From NCBI GenBank assembly GCA_027618565.1, contig JAQCEQ010000012.1, forward strand, positions 1 to 62,091: 62,091 nucleotides of DNA, read 5' to 3'. The notes below the pieces were generated by a model that saw only the letters and a list, made by a program, of their open reading frames with translations, was not told the DNA's origin and searched no databases. Positions 27,233 to 36,516 of the stretch are shown here, piece by piece. The translations under genes and the position numbers were made by a program. Positions within the stretch are counted from its first letter, which is position 1, and each line of letters opens with the position of its first letter. This DNA comes from Planctomycetota bacterium. GTDB taxonomy: Bacteria; Planctomycetota; Phycisphaerae; Phycisphaerales; SM1A02.

Positions 27233-28054
27233 ATGCTCACCTCCACCAACCCAGTCCTCGCCGACGCTTCCCTTGATGGCACGCTCGCCCACGCACACGC
27301 TGACGCCAGCGGCCGCACGGCGACGGTGCAGGGTGTGGTGAACAAGACGCTGGGCTGTGTCGTGCTGGCCACCGCCGCGGGCGCGGGCGGCTACGCGCTC
27401 GCCAGCGCGTACGCCGGATGGTCCAACGCCTTGATGATTGGCTCGCTCATCGGGACGCTGATCGTGTTCTTCACGCTCGCGCGGACACCGGAGCGATGCC
27501 AGATCGGGGCGCCGCTCTACGCCGTCCTCGAAGGGATCGCCCTGGGTGTGCTGACCTACTGGCTGGAGTCGATCCTTGAGGCCCAGGGACTGGTCGCCAA
27601 GGGAGCCCCCAGCCTCACGCTCCAGGCCTTCGTCATCACCGGAAGCCTCATGCTGGCGATGTTGGGCGCCTACAAGGCCGGCATTCTCAAGCCAACCGAG
27701 CGCTTCGCTTCATTCCTCAGCGTGGCAACCATTGGCATCGTGATCGTCTACGGCGTCTCGTTCCTGCTGTCGATCTTTGGCATGGAAGTCCCCTTCATCT
27801 CCCTTGGTAGCGCGCTCGAGGGTGGCAGCGGGGCGCTCATCGGGCTGGGCATCAATGTCCTGGTGCTGATCGTGGGCGCGCTCTGGTTCGTGATGGACTT
27901 TGGCCAGATCCAGCGTGCGGTCGCCTCAGGCGCCCCCGCGTCCTGGGAGTGGTATCTCACCTTTGGCCTGCTGGTCTCGATCGCCTGGGTCTACATCGAG
28001 GCGCTCAAGCTGGCATTCCGGCTGGCGCTGCTCTTTGGTGGCCGTCGGAGCTGA
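27233..28054 (+). CDS. Bax inhibitor-1/YccA-like integral membrane protein
   Basis: The 273-residue protein has a hydrophilic N-terminus of about 40 residues followed by seven predicted membrane helices. It matches the bacterial YccA/Bax-inhibitor group (ARTPERCQIGAPLYAVLEGIALG, WYLTFGLLVSIAWVYIEALKL). Bacterial members include YetJ, a pH-sensitive calcium leak, but function here is unknown. Its start has AAAGG a few bases upstream at about 27220. Its last 50 bases overlap the convergent glucoamylase gene. Confidence 0.85.
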   Translation: MLTSTNPVLADASLDGTLAHAHADASGRTATVQGVVNKTLGCVVLATAAGAGGYALASAYAGWSNALMIGSLIGTLIVFFTLARTPERCQIGAPLYAVLEGIALGVLTYWLESILEAQGLVAKGAPSLTLQAFVITGSLMLAMLGAYKAGILKPTERFASFLSVATIGIVIVYGVSFLLSIFGMEVPFISLGSALEGGSGALIGLGINVLVLIVGALWFVMDFGQIQRAVASGAPASWEWYLTFGLLVSIAWVYIEALKLAFRLALLFGGRRS

Positions 28055-30014
28055 CGAGCGCGCGGTGCCGGCGCGCGTACAGCTGGCAGGTGGCCAGGAA
28101 GGTGGAATGTGACCAGGTGAGGGGGCTGACGGAGATCGGCTCGCCCGTGTACGGGTGGCACTGTTCGGGAAGCACGCCAGAGGCAAACGCACGGTCAGCC
28201 GCCCAGTGAAGCAGCGGGAGCGCCTCTTCAAGCTCGGCGTGGGTGGTGGCGCGCTCCACATGCCACTGCGCTAGCCACAGCGTGCAGATGATCCAGGGAT
28301 TGCCTGGCACGCGCGCCGTGTCCGATCGCTCTACCTGGTGGTAGTAGTCGTTGTGGTAGCGGGCCACGCCACCGACCGACGTCTTGCACCACAACGCGTC
28401 CTTGAGACGATGCATGTGGCGCGCCACGCGGCCGTCGCCGGCGGGCAGCGCCCCAAACTTGAACAGCCCCGCGGCTGACGAGTCGAGGGTCCAGTCCTGG
28501 CGATACGCGCCGCCACCAAGAGGCGTGAGCATTCGCGCGAACTGCGCGCGCTCCTCGCTCCAGAAGTGCTCCACCATCGCCTCGCGCATCTGGGTCGCGC
28601 CCTGCGTGTACTCCGCGGCACGATCGAACGCCCCCAGGTCCGACGAGAACGCGGCGGCGGCCTCCAGCGCCCCAATGACCGAGGCGACCGTGAAGAGGTG
28701 GATGCCCCGCCGTTCCTCCCACAAGTCCCACGACGGCAGGGGCAAGCCGTTCGAGTCTCGGTAGCTCATCATCCAGTTGCCCGGCTCGACGACGAGCGGC
28801 GCATAGAGATCGCGGAGGAACTCCACGTCGCGAAACATCGTGAAGTGTTGCCGGAAGGCCCAGACCACGAGCGCCGTCTCATCCTGCTGCACGGGAAGAG
28901 TGCGCCGCGAATCCATCATCCACGGGTGCCAGCTGGAGGCCAGCGTGCCGGTCGGGTTGTACTTGTGGAGGAAGTACCCGTCGGGGCTGATGACCCTGGC
29001 ACAGAAGCTGAAGAACCGGCGGCAGAGGTCGCTCTGTCCCGAGAGGGTCAGGGCGAAGGCAACCAGGGCGCCGTCGCGAGGCCACATGTAGGAATAGGTG
29101 TCCCCGGCGAAGTGGGTGATGTCGTAGTCGTTGGCCGCGATGATGGCACCGCGATTGTCCGACTGCGTGCGAATCGTGAGCGCACTGCGCCTCGCCAGCG
29201 TCTGGAGGCGCTCCGGGAGCGGGTCCAGCGAGTTGGGCTCCTTGCGGCACCAGAGCCGCCAGTAGGCCTCGGACCGGAGCATCATCCGGTCCGGCGTCTT
29301 CGTGCGAACCTTGTCGTCAAGCGCCTTCACCTCGGCGTAGGTGGTCCCCGCCGCGAGCCAAAGGCATGCGCGCGCCGTCCCGTTGGCTGGAGCGGCCAGG
29401 TGGAATCCGACGACGGCATCCACGCTGCCCTGCGCGATCGGGTTGCGCGAGAGGTGCCCATCCTCGGCATCACGCCAAGTTCCCTCGGCATCACCGATGC
29501 GCTTGGCGCCCGTCGCCCAGTGGGTGATCCCCCAGGTTCGACCCTCGGTGCCGTTGATGAGGAAGTACCGGTTGTCCTTGTACGCGATGAGTGCCGAGAG
29601 CTTCGGGTCGTAGTTGACGGTGTCCCCGATGGCGCTCTCGTCGATGGAGAGGTCCACATGGAAGAAGACGCGAATGTCTCGCGCCCGCCCCCAGAGGTCG
29701 CGCACTTCCACCGTTCGAAAGAGAACCGGGCTGTAGTAGTCGACCGCATCGCGGCAGGTGAGTTCCACCCCCAGGCGCGAGTGGCGCAGCCGGACATTCG
29801 TGACGAGGGAGTCTTCGACGTACCCCAGCTCTCGTTCCCACCCCGGCTGGTCCAGCCACACAAAGTCGCCGTCCGCCCAGACGCCGAATCGTTGCGGGTG
29901 TCCCTGCGTGTGGTTGGGCATGCCCACATGGGGCCAGTAGAGGTCGCGGAGCTGGAAGAGCCGGTCGTAGGCGACCAGCATGTCGCCGTTGCCGATGGGC
30001 AGGTCGCGTGGCAT
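28005..30014 (-). CDS. GH15 glucoamylase/glucodextranase-like glycoside hydrolase
   Basis: The 669-residue protein has an N-terminal beta-sandwich (to about residue 270) and an (alpha/alpha)6 barrel with GH15 marks. These are TYSYMWPRDGALVA, SWDLWEERRGIHLFT with Glu433 as likely general acid, and VLPEQCHPYTGEP with Glu617 as likely general base. It should release glucose from alpha-glucans, or possibly act on trehalose. There is no signal peptide, so it is probably cytoplasmic and may act on stored glycogen or maltodextrin. fabF lies 6 bases upstream on the same strand. Confidence 0.88.
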   Translation of the reverse strand: MPRDLPIGNGDMLVAYDRLFQLRDLYWPHVGMPNHTQGHPQRFGVWADGDFVWLDQPGWERELGYVEDSLVTNVRLRHSRLGVELTCRDAVDYYSPVLFRTVEVRDLWGRARDIRVFFHVDLSIDESAIGDTVNYDPKLSALIAYKDNRYFLINGTEGRTWGITHWATGAKRIGDAEGTWRDAEDGHLSRNPIAQGSVDAVVGFHLAAPANGTARACLWLAAGTTYAEVKALDDKVRTKTPDRMMLRSEAYWRLWCRKEPNSLDPLPERLQTLARRSALTIRTQSDNRGAIIAANDYDITHFAGDTYSYMWPRDGALVAFALTLSGQSDLCRRFFSFCARVISPDGYFLHKYNPTGTLASSWHPWMMDSRRTLPVQQDETALVVWAFRQHFTMFRDVEFLRDLYAPLVVEPGNWMMSYRDSNGLPLPSWDLWEERRGIHLFTVASVIGALEAAAAFSSDLGAFDRAAEYTQGATQMREAMVEHFWSEERAQFARMLTPLGGGAYRQDWTLDSSAAGLFKFGALPAGDGRVARHMHRLKDALWCKTSVGGVARYHNDYYHQVERSDTARVPGNPWIICTLWLAQWHVERATTHAELEEALPLLHWAADRAFASGVLPEQCHPYTGEPISVSPLTWSHSTFLATCQLYARRHRALVSSDGHQRAAPAGMPA

Positions 30015-30020
30015 CGCGCG

Positions 30021-31277
30021 TCAGCCCCCGAACCGGGCAAACACCAGGCTGGTGTTGTGCCCGCCGAAGCCGAATGAGTTGTTGATGGCGTGCGTGAGCC
30101 GTCGCTCCTTGGCCGCGTGGGCCACGAAGTCAAGGTCAAAGCCATCGTCGGGAGAGTCCAGGTTGATCGTGGGTGGCATGACGCCATCTCGCACGGCCAG
30201 GACCGTGGCCACGCTCTCGATACCTCCCGCGGCTCCAAGCGCGTGCCCAGTGCATGACTTTGTGCTGGACATCGCCAGCGCGAAGGCATGTGCCCCAAAG
30301 AGGGACTTCACGGCAGAGACCTCCGCAGCGTCGCCCAGCGGCGTGCTGGTGCCATGCGCGTTGATGTAGCCGATTTGGTCGGCGTTGAGACCAGCATCCC
30401 TCAGGGCCATCGCCATCGCATGCCGTGCGCCCGCGCCCTGCGGGTCGGGGGCCGCGATGTGGCTGGCGTCGCCGGAGCTCCCATACCCCACCAGTTCCGC
30501 GTAGATCTTCGCGCCGCGAGCCTTCGCGTGTCCCAATTCCTCGAGGACGATGATGCCCGCACCCTCTGACATGACGAAGCCATCGCGGTCCCGGTCAAAG
30601 GGGCGGCTGGCCTTGGTGGGTTCGTCGTTGCGCGTGGACAGCGCCTTCATGGCCGCAAAGCTGGACAGGCACAGTGGCGTGCATGCGCCCTCGGCGCCGC
30701 CAGCGATCATGAGGTCAGCCTCGTCCAACTGGATCGCCCGGAATGCCGCGCCAATGCTGTGCGAGCCCGAGGCGCACGCCGTCGCGGTGCAGGTATTGGA
30801 ACCCTTGAGATTGAACCGGATAGACACATGCCCCGCGCACGAATTGGCCATGAGCTTGGGCACGGTGAACGGGTTTATCTTGGAGGGACCGGTCTGGACC
30901 AGTGTCCGGTATCCAATCTCAATCGTCCCGATGCCGCCGATCCCCGACCCGATCGCGACGCCGCGGCGCCAGGGGTCCCCGGACTTGAAGTCAAACCCGC
31001 AGTCCTGCGCTGCCTCGCTGGCGGCGTAGACGCCAAAGAGGCAGAAGCGGTCCATCCGCTTCTGTTCGCGCGGGTCGATGACGGCATCAAGGTTGACGCC
31101 GCGCACCTCGCCGCCAATGCGGCAGACCCAGTCGATGCTCTGGTCAAACCCCGAAATCGTGTCGATGCCCGACCGCCCCGCGAGAAGCGACTCCCACGTT
31201 GCCGGGGCCGTGTGCCCGACATCGGTGAGTGCGCCAATCCCAGTGACGACGACGCGGCGGAGCTGGACGGTTCGCAT
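30021..31277 (-). CDS. fabF: 3-oxoacyl-ACP synthase II (KAS II)
   Basis: FabF elongates acyl-ACP chains with malonyl-ACP. The catalytic triad is present: Cys168 in TATACASGSHS, His308 in NAHGTSTP and His345 in SCTGHALGAAG (with Lys340). The 418 residues are the normal length. I chose ATG 31277 (MRTVQLRRVVVTG) because the 24 upstream residues of the open frame are Pro/Arg-rich. acpP lies 102 bases upstream, and the two are likely co-transcribed. The glucoamylase gene follows 6 bases downstream. Confidence 0.96.
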   Translation of the reverse strand: MRTVQLRRVVVTGIGALTDVGHTAPATWESLLAGRSGIDTISGFDQSIDWVCRIGGEVRGVNLDAVIDPREQKRMDRFCLFGVYAASEAAQDCGFDFKSGDPWRRGVAIGSGIGGIGTIEIGYRTLVQTGPSKINPFTVPKLMANSCAGHVSIRFNLKGSNTCTATACASGSHSIGAAFRAIQLDEADLMIAGGAEGACTPLCLSSFAAMKALSTRNDEPTKASRPFDRDRDGFVMSEGAGIIVLEELGHAKARGAKIYAELVGYGSSGDASHIAAPDPQGAGARHAMAMALRDAGLNADQIGYINAHGTSTPLGDAAEVSAVKSLFGAHAFALAMSSTKSCTGHALGAAGGIESVATVLAVRDGVMPPTINLDSPDDGFDLDFVAHAAKERRLTHAINNSFGFGGHNTSLVFARFGG

Positions 31278-31379
31278 GGTGCTGTCTCGACGCCAGGAGC
31301 GGGAAGGGGAAGAAAAAGGGGCGCGGCACGCCGGGAGTTCCCGGGGCACACGCGCCCCAACGCTGTCTCGGTGACGGGG

Positions 31380-31637
31380 TCAGTTGGCCGCGCGCTCGGC
31401 CGCCTTGCCCTTGATGTATTCGATGGCGGCGCCCACGGTCTGGAGTTTCTCGCCGTCGCCTTCCGGGATCTTGGTGTCGAACTCCTCCTCGAATGCCATG
31501 AGGAGCTCCACCATGTCAAGGCTGTCGGCGTTGAGGTCAGTGAAGAAATTGGTCTCTCGGGTGATCTCACCCTTGTCGACCTTGATCTTGTCGGCGATGA
31601 TCGTCAGGACCTTGGCTTCAATCTCGGATTCAGTCAC
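31380..31637 (-). CDS. acpP: Acyl carrier protein
   Basis: The 85-residue acidic helical carrier has the phosphopantetheine site DLNADSLDMVELL at Ser39. It begins at GTG 31637 (MTESEIEAKVLTIIADKI), with GGAG 6 bases upstream. It carries the growing acyl chain for FabD, FabH, FabF and FabG. It is divergent from fabG over 161 bases and precedes fabF on the same strand. Confidence 0.97.
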   Translation of the reverse strand: MTESEIEAKVLTIIADKIKVDKGEITRETNFFTDLNADSLDMVELLMAFEEEFDTKIPEGDGEKLQTVGAAIEYIKGKAAERAAN

Positions 31638-31677
31638 GGGAGTCTCCAAATGGGTAGGCAGCAGTGATGCGCGGGGA

Positions 31678-31683
31678 AGTATA
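31678..31683 (-). promoter_or_regulatory. Possible -10 element for acpP-fabF
   Basis: On the minus strand this reads TATACT (5 of 6 to TATAAT). It would place a transcript start near 31671, about 34 bases before the acpP GTG. I see no good -35 at 16-18 bases, so the call rests on the -10 and its position. Confidence 0.3.
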
Positions 31684-31798
31684 GGGGAAGAAATCGAGGG
31701 CTGCCTGTTGGGAACGATGGTCCCATCGCGAAGCCAAGGCCGCTCAGGGGCTGCGGTTATGCTTCGCCGCGCTCCCCTACTGGGGACAAGGAACACCC

Positions 31799-32536
31799 AT
31801 GACAGAGAAGCGCGTGGCCATCGTGACGGGAGCAAGCCGGGGCATCGGACGGGCCATCGCCGAGCGATTGGCACGGGATGGACGCTATGTGGTTGGGGTC
31901 GCCCGCACGCTTGAAGGGCTTGGCCCCGTTGGCGAGGCGATCGCATCGGCGGGAGGATCATTTGAGCCACGCGCCTGCGACATCGGTGATACCGACGCCT
32001 TTGGTGCCCTGGTCGAAGCGGTCGCGGAGGCGCATGGCCGACTGGACATCTTGGTCAACAACGCGGGAATCACCAAGGACGGATTGATGCTCCGCATGTC
32101 CGACGAGGACTTTGACACCGTCATCCGCACCAACCTCAAGAGCACCTTTGTCTCGTGCCGCATCGCCGGGCGCCACATGATGCGCGGTCGCTTTGGTCGA
32201 ATCTGCAACCTGAGCAGCGTCTCCGGCATCAATGGCAACGCAGGGCAGGCCAACTACGCGGCGTCGAAGGCGGGCGTCATCGGCCTCACGAAGTCGATCG
32301 GCAAGGAGCTCGGGGCCAAGGGTGTCACGGCCAATGTGGTGGCGCCTGGCTTCATCGACACCGACATGACCGCGGCGCTGCCGCAAGGGATCAAGGACGC
32401 CGCGATGGCCACGATCCCCGTCCGCAAGTTTGGAAGCGTGGCCGACATCGCGGCCGCGGTTGCCTACTGCACCAGTGACGAAGCCGGCTTCCTCACCGGC
32501 CATGTCCTGGTGGTGGATGGCGGCATGACGATGTAG
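31799..32536 (+). CDS. fabG: 3-oxoacyl-ACP reductase
   Basis: FabG is the NADPH-dependent short-chain dehydrogenase that reduces 3-oxoacyl-ACP. The 245 residues show the TGASRGIG cofactor loop (10-17), NNAG (87-90), and the catalytic Asn112, Ser140, Tyr153 and Lys157 (YAASK). ATG 31799 has AAGGA 6 bases upstream. It lies among fab genes that all run the other way: acpP-fabF to its left and fabD-fabH-plsX to its right. It needs its own promoter; the 161-base acpP/fabG gap is the place to look. Confidence 0.95.
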   Translation: MTEKRVAIVTGASRGIGRAIAERLARDGRYVVGVARTLEGLGPVGEAIASAGGSFEPRACDIGDTDAFGALVEAVAEAHGRLDILVNNAGITKDGLMLRMSDEDFDTVIRTNLKSTFVSCRIAGRHMMRGRFGRICNLSSVSGINGNAGQANYAASKAGVIGLTKSIGKELGAKGVTANVVAPGFIDTDMTAALPQGIKDAAMATIPVRKFGSVADIAAAVAYCTSDEAGFLTGHVLVVDGGMTM

Positions 32537-32585
32537 TCACCGCGAGGTTGATCCTCTGCGATTGGCGCCCATCGCGCTGCTGAGG

Positions 32586-33425
32586 TCAGTTCCCTGATGG
32601 TCCGCCGGGTCCGCCGGGCGAACGCAGCGGCGGGGGAGGTCGGCGCATGGGCACGCCGCCGGTGCCCGAACCACCTTCCCCGGCATCGTCGGACACCTCA
32701 TCGGTCTTGACGGTCCGGTCTTCCTTCACCGTGGTCACTTCGACGTCTGGCTGTTCGGCCAGCGCCAGGAACTCCCCAAGAATGCGATACCACTGGCCGA
32801 TGGGGTCGGTACCCGAAAGCTGCGCCATCACATGGGGTGGCGTGAGCTCGGCATCAAAGGTCGCCTCGATGTCGTCGCCTTCGCCCTCCACTGTGTAGAG
32901 CCAGAGTCCCGCTTGGTCATCACCCCGGCGGAAGCTGAACTGCCCGTAGGCACATGGCTTGGTCTCCGGGCTGCTGCCGGACTTGATCTCAATCAACTCA
33001 ATGGCTTCGGTGGAGCTGGACCACGATCCATCAGCGACCAAGGCGGCCAGTTGTTGGCGATCGACCTCGGAGGCCAGTCCCTCCAGCGCCTTGGCATCGC
33101 CCTTGGCGAAGGCGTCAAAAAACTTCAGGATCGCGATGCGGGCCGGATCATTGTCAGGAGCATCCGCCTCGGCGAACTCAATCTTGTCGCTGATCCCGTA
33201 CCGCTCCATCAATTCCTTGATCGAGGTGACGGTGGGTGCTTCTGGTTCTTCCTCGACCACGACCGGCGGTGGCGGGGGAGGTGGCGGTGGAGGCGCGTCT
33301 TCTTCGCAACCCGTGACCGCGACCAAGACAGCCGCCATCGGAATCACGGCAACGACCAGCCGCGGCAGCGCGCGGTGGACGATCATCGACAGTGGTTCAG
33401 TGAGCAGTCGTGGCAGGAGCGTCAT
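32586..33425 (-). CDS. Putative lipoprotein with polyproline linker, unknown function
   Basis: The 279-residue product has a basic leader, a hydrophobic stretch and a lipobox VTGC (Cys40). A ten-proline run and a Glu-rich segment follow, then a soluble domain of about 160 residues (KELMERYGISDKIEF through LGEFLALAEQP), and a Pro/Gly-rich tail. ATG 33425 is preferred because GAGGTGA sits 6 bases upstream; it then overlaps fabD by 29 bases. ATG 33386 is an alternative that avoids the overlap. The proline run may span periplasm or peptidoglycan. It follows fabD on the same strand and converges on fabG with a 49-base gap. Confidence 0.7.
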   Translation of the reverse strand: MTLLPRLLTEPLSMIVHRALPRLVVAVIPMAAVLVAVTGCEEDAPPPPPPPPPPVVVEEEPEAPTVTSIKELMERYGISDKIEFAEADAPDNDPARIAILKFFDAFAKGDAKALEGLASEVDRQQLAALVADGSWSSSTEAIELIEIKSGSSPETKPCAYGQFSFRRGDDQAGLWLYTVEGEGDDIEATFDAELTPPHVMAQLSGTDPIGQWYRILGEFLALAEQPDVEVTTVKEDRTVKTDEVSDDAGEGGSGTGGVPMRRPPPPLRSPGGPGGPSGN

Positions 33426-34362
33426 GGGAGGTCACCTCGCAAGTTCGGTCGATCCGGCGCATCAATCCCTTGAGCACGGTGCCCGGAGCGAGTTCCAGGC
33501 ACGACACGCTTGATCGGTCGGCTCGGAGCGACTCCAGCATGTGCTGGCAGGACTCTCCCCATCGTACCGGCTCAGTGAGCTGCCGGACCAGCAATTCCCT
33601 GATGGAATCAGGGGTTCCCAGATGAGGCCGTGCCGTGACATTGCTCCAGACTGGGCAACGCAGTGGATGGATCGGTGTCGCGGACAGAACGGCGCGCATG
33701 CCGTGGGCCGCGGAAGCCATGAGGGGACTGTGGAACGCGCCGGCGACGGCCAGTTTCGTTGCCCGGAGCCCGCGCGAGGCGGCCTCAAGCACGGCACGAT
33801 CGCACGCGGCCTCATCGCCCGAGATCACGATTTGCCCCGGACAGTTGAGATTGGCACAGACCAGCACCAGCTCACCGGCCGCGGCAAGGCACAAGTCGGA
33901 GGCCGCAGCCTCATCCGCACCGATCAGCGCCACCATCCCGCTGGGCGTGGCTTCCGCGGCGGACTGCATGAGGCGTCCCCGCTCGGCCACCAGGCGCAGG
34001 CCATCCTCAAGGGTCAGGGCACCAGCCAAGTGCAGCGCCGTGTACTCACCTAGCGAGAGCCCCGCCATCGCGGCCGGAGTGTCTGTCGGGTCTCCCGCCG
34101 CAAGCGCACGCGCGCACGCCACAGCTGCGGTGAAGAGGGCGACCTGCGCCACATCGGTCCGATCCAGCACTTCCTTGGGTCCTTCGCGGCAGACCTGGCT
34201 GATGGTGCGACCACCAGCACAGGCGGGCAACTGGACCGAATCGTCGGCGATGGCAAAGACCTCACTCGCCGCCGGGGAGGCGTCCGCCCAGGCGATACCC
34301 ATGCCGACCGACTGCGAACCCTGTCCCGGGCAGAGCAGAACGCGAGTGGTTGATGTGTTCAT
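33397..34362 (-). CDS. fabD: Malonyl-CoA:ACP transacylase
   Basis: FabD moves malonyl from CoA to ACP. The 321-residue protein has LLCPGQGSQSVGMG at the start, the nucleophile Ser103 in GLSLGEY and His211 in GAFHSPLM. ATG 34362 was chosen over the longer frame because the extra 13 residues are unlike the family. fabH is 45 bases upstream; the lipoprotein gene overlaps the 3' end. Confidence 0.95.
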   Translation of the reverse strand: MNTSTTRVLLCPGQGSQSVGMGIAWADASPAASEVFAIADDSVQLPACAGGRTISQVCREGPKEVLDRTDVAQVALFTAAVACARALAAGDPTDTPAAMAGLSLGEYTALHLAGALTLEDGLRLVAERGRLMQSAAEATPSGMVALIGADEAAASDLCLAAAGELVLVCANLNCPGQIVISGDEAACDRAVLEAASRGLRATKLAVAGAFHSPLMASAAHGMRAVLSATPIHPLRCPVWSNVTARPHLGTPDSIRELLVRQLTEPVRWGESCQHMLESLRADRSSVSCLELAPGTVLKGLMRRIDRTCEVTSHDAPATTAH

Positions 34363-34407
34363 GGTGAATTCTGTGATGGCCCGGGCGCTGACCTCGCGCA
34401 CCTGGCT

Positions 34408-35406
34408 TCAGGTGTCCCAGACGGCCGCAGCCCAGGTGAGACCGCCGCCGAAGGCCACCATGATGAAAGGCTGGCCCCGCGTGATCTTTCCTTCGCGCCA
34501 CAATTCGTCCAGGCAGATGCCCACGCTGGCAGCGCTGGTGTTGCCGACGCGGTCGATGTTTATGTACACCTTTTCCGCGGGGAGGCCGAATTTCTCTCTC
34601 ACACTGTTGATGATGCGGATGTTGGACTGGTGGCAGATGATCTGGCTCACATCCGCCGGGGTGAGGTTGCTCTCGGAAAAGGCGCGTCCCATCACTTCAC
34701 AGAACTTGTTGACAGCGAACTTGTACACCTCGCGACCGTTCATCCGAAGGACCCGCATCAGGGGTGCGTGTGCCTTGTCGCACTCGGGAATGTCCGCTTC
34801 GCGTTCCGGGATGTACAGCGTGTGCCATCCGGAGCCGTCGCTCCCCAAGGTCTGCCACCGGCAGCCCATCGACGGGTCAGGATCCGCCACCAGGACCGCC
34901 GCGCCGGCACCATCGCCAAAGAGGATCGACAGGCTTCGGTCGGTGTAGTCCACGTACTTCGTCATGTGCTCGGCGCCGACGACGCCAACGCACTTGTAGC
35001 GACCCGAGCGGACCATCGTGTCCGCCACGACCATCGCGTACACGAACCCGCTGCACGCGGCAACCAGGTCAAACGCGGCAGCGTGCGTATTGCCCAGCGC
35101 GGCGGCCAAGCGGCAGGCCGACGAGGGGCAGCGCATCTCCGAGCCAACACTGGCGACGATCACCAAGTCCAGGTCCGAGGCCGGCTTCCCGGAGGCCTCC
35201 AGCGCGCGCGAGAGCGCCTCGAGCGAGAGCGAAAATGTCCCTTCCCCATCCCGGCAGATGCGACGCTCGGAGATGCCGGTCCGCTGCCGGATCCACTCAT
35301 CGGAAGTGTCGACCATCCTCTCGAAGTCGGCGTTGGTGAGCCGGGCTTCGGGGAGGGCCGACCCAGTCCCCAGGATGCGAACGCCGACGGGGGCGTGCGT
35401 GCTCAT
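34408..35406 (-). CDS. fabH: 3-oxoacyl-ACP synthase III (KAS III)
   Basis: FabH starts fatty acid synthesis by condensing an acyl-CoA with malonyl-ACP. The triad is Cys118 (VAACSGF), His259 (IICHQSN) and Asn289 (VGNTSAAS). TSDEWIRQRTGI near residue 34 is the family N-terminal signature. Length is 332 residues. Its ATG overlaps the plsX stop by 4 bases. Confidence 0.96.
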   Translation of the reverse strand: MSTHAPVGVRILGTGSALPEARLTNADFERMVDTSDEWIRQRTGISERRICRDGEGTFSLSLEALSRALEASGKPASDLDLVIVASVGSEMRCPSSACRLAAALGNTHAAAFDLVAACSGFVYAMVVADTMVRSGRYKCVGVVGAEHMTKYVDYTDRSLSILFGDGAGAAVLVADPDPSMGCRWQTLGSDGSGWHTLYIPEREADIPECDKAHAPLMRVLRMNGREVYKFAVNKFCEVMGRAFSESNLTPADVSQIICHQSNIRIINSVREKFGLPAEKVYINIDRVGNTSAASVGICLDELWREGKITRGQPFIMVAFGGGLTWAAAVWDT

Positions 35407-36437
35407 GCAGTGGCCGGGCCAGACTTGGCCAGGGGCGTGGCCGAGAGCCGCGCGGAGAGCTGGTCGTTGATCCCGCTCTCCACGAACTGCTTGGCGCGCA
35501 GGATCGCGTTGGTGATGGTCCGCCCAACGCTTGAGCCGTGCGAGATCAGGCAGACGCCGTTGACGCCCAGGAGAGGCGCTCCGCCGTACTCGTGGTAGTC
35601 GTGCTTGGCATAGAGGTTCTTGATGACGGGTTCCAGCCGCGTCACCAGCTCGGCGTCCACTTCAAGCGTCTCTTGGAGGAGCGCCCGGAAGATGCCGGCA
35701 GAGAGTCCTTCGGCCAGCTTGATCATGACATTGCCCACGACGCCATCGGTGATGACGACATCGGCCTCGCCATTGAAGACACCTCGGCCCTCGACATAAC
35801 CGATGAAATTGGCGCCTTCGGCCCCTTCCAGGAGTTCTCGAGCTTCTTTCATCTCGGCCGTGCCCTTGCCGGCCTCGCCACCCACATTCATGAGGGCAAC
35901 GCGGGGACTCGCGATCCCCAGGATCTGCCGAGCGTAGATCTCGCCCATCACGCCGTATTGCGCAAGGTGCGCGGGCTTCGGCTCGATGTTGGCACCGACA
36001 TCGAGCAGCACGACCGGTCCGGCAAAGGTGGGGATGGTGACGGCGATGCCGGGCCGGATCACGCCGGGCAATCGCTTCATGTACATCTGCGCTCCGGCGA
36101 CGCAAGCGCCGGTGTTCCCGGCGCTGAGCACGGCATCCAGACGGCCTTTCTTGGCAGCGGAGCTCCCCAGCCGGCTCATGACGGCGATGGAGGAGTCTGG
36201 CTTGTTTCGGACACCGTCGACGGGTGACTCACCCATGCCGATGATTTCCGTCGTGTACAGCGGTTCGATGCGCCGGTCAGTGGAGCCGCGCTCGCGGATG
36301 GCGTCATCGATGCATTCCCGGTCTCCCACCAGCACCAGCGTGTCGTCGGATCCGATCCGCTCCAGCGCCGAGAAGCATCCCTTGATGATCTCGTCCGGCG
36401 CGTTGTCGCCTCCCATGACGTCGATGCCGATGCGCAC
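35403..36437 (-). CDS. plsX: Phosphate acyltransferase PlsX
   Basis: PlsX converts acyl-ACP to acyl-phosphate for phospholipid synthesis. The 344-residue protein has the family start RIGIDVMGGDNAP, then GNTGA, DVGAN, NVGGEAGKG and VVTDGFVGN-like VITDGVVGNV. The start is GTG 36437 with AAGGAG about 13 bases upstream. It follows rpmF by 79 bases and overlaps fabH by 4. rpmF-plsX-fabH-fabD is the conserved bacterial order. Confidence 0.96.
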   Translation of the reverse strand: MRIGIDVMGGDNAPDEIIKGCFSALERIGSDDTLVLVGDRECIDDAIRERGSTDRRIEPLYTTEIIGMGESPVDGVRNKPDSSIAVMSRLGSSAAKKGRLDAVLSAGNTGACVAGAQMYMKRLPGVIRPGIAVTIPTFAGPVVLLDVGANIEPKPAHLAQYGVMGEIYARQILGIASPRVALMNVGGEAGKGTAEMKEARELLEGAEGANFIGYVEGRGVFNGEADVVITDGVVGNVMIKLAEGLSAGIFRALLQETLEVDAELVTRLEPVIKNLYAKHDYHEYGGAPLLGVNGVCLISHGSSVGRTITNAILRAKQFVESGINDQLSARLSATPLAKSGPATA

Positions 36438-36516
36438 GGTGCGGATGTCTCCTTGGTGGTCGAACCGGGCTCAGCGACCTCTCGTTGCGAGCCTTATGCG
36501 GACAATTCAACGGTAG

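Noticed and set aside
28566-30077. 503-codon plus-strand frame opposite the glucoamylase
   Set aside because: Shadow of the GH15 gene; low-information Arg/Val/Gly-rich translation.
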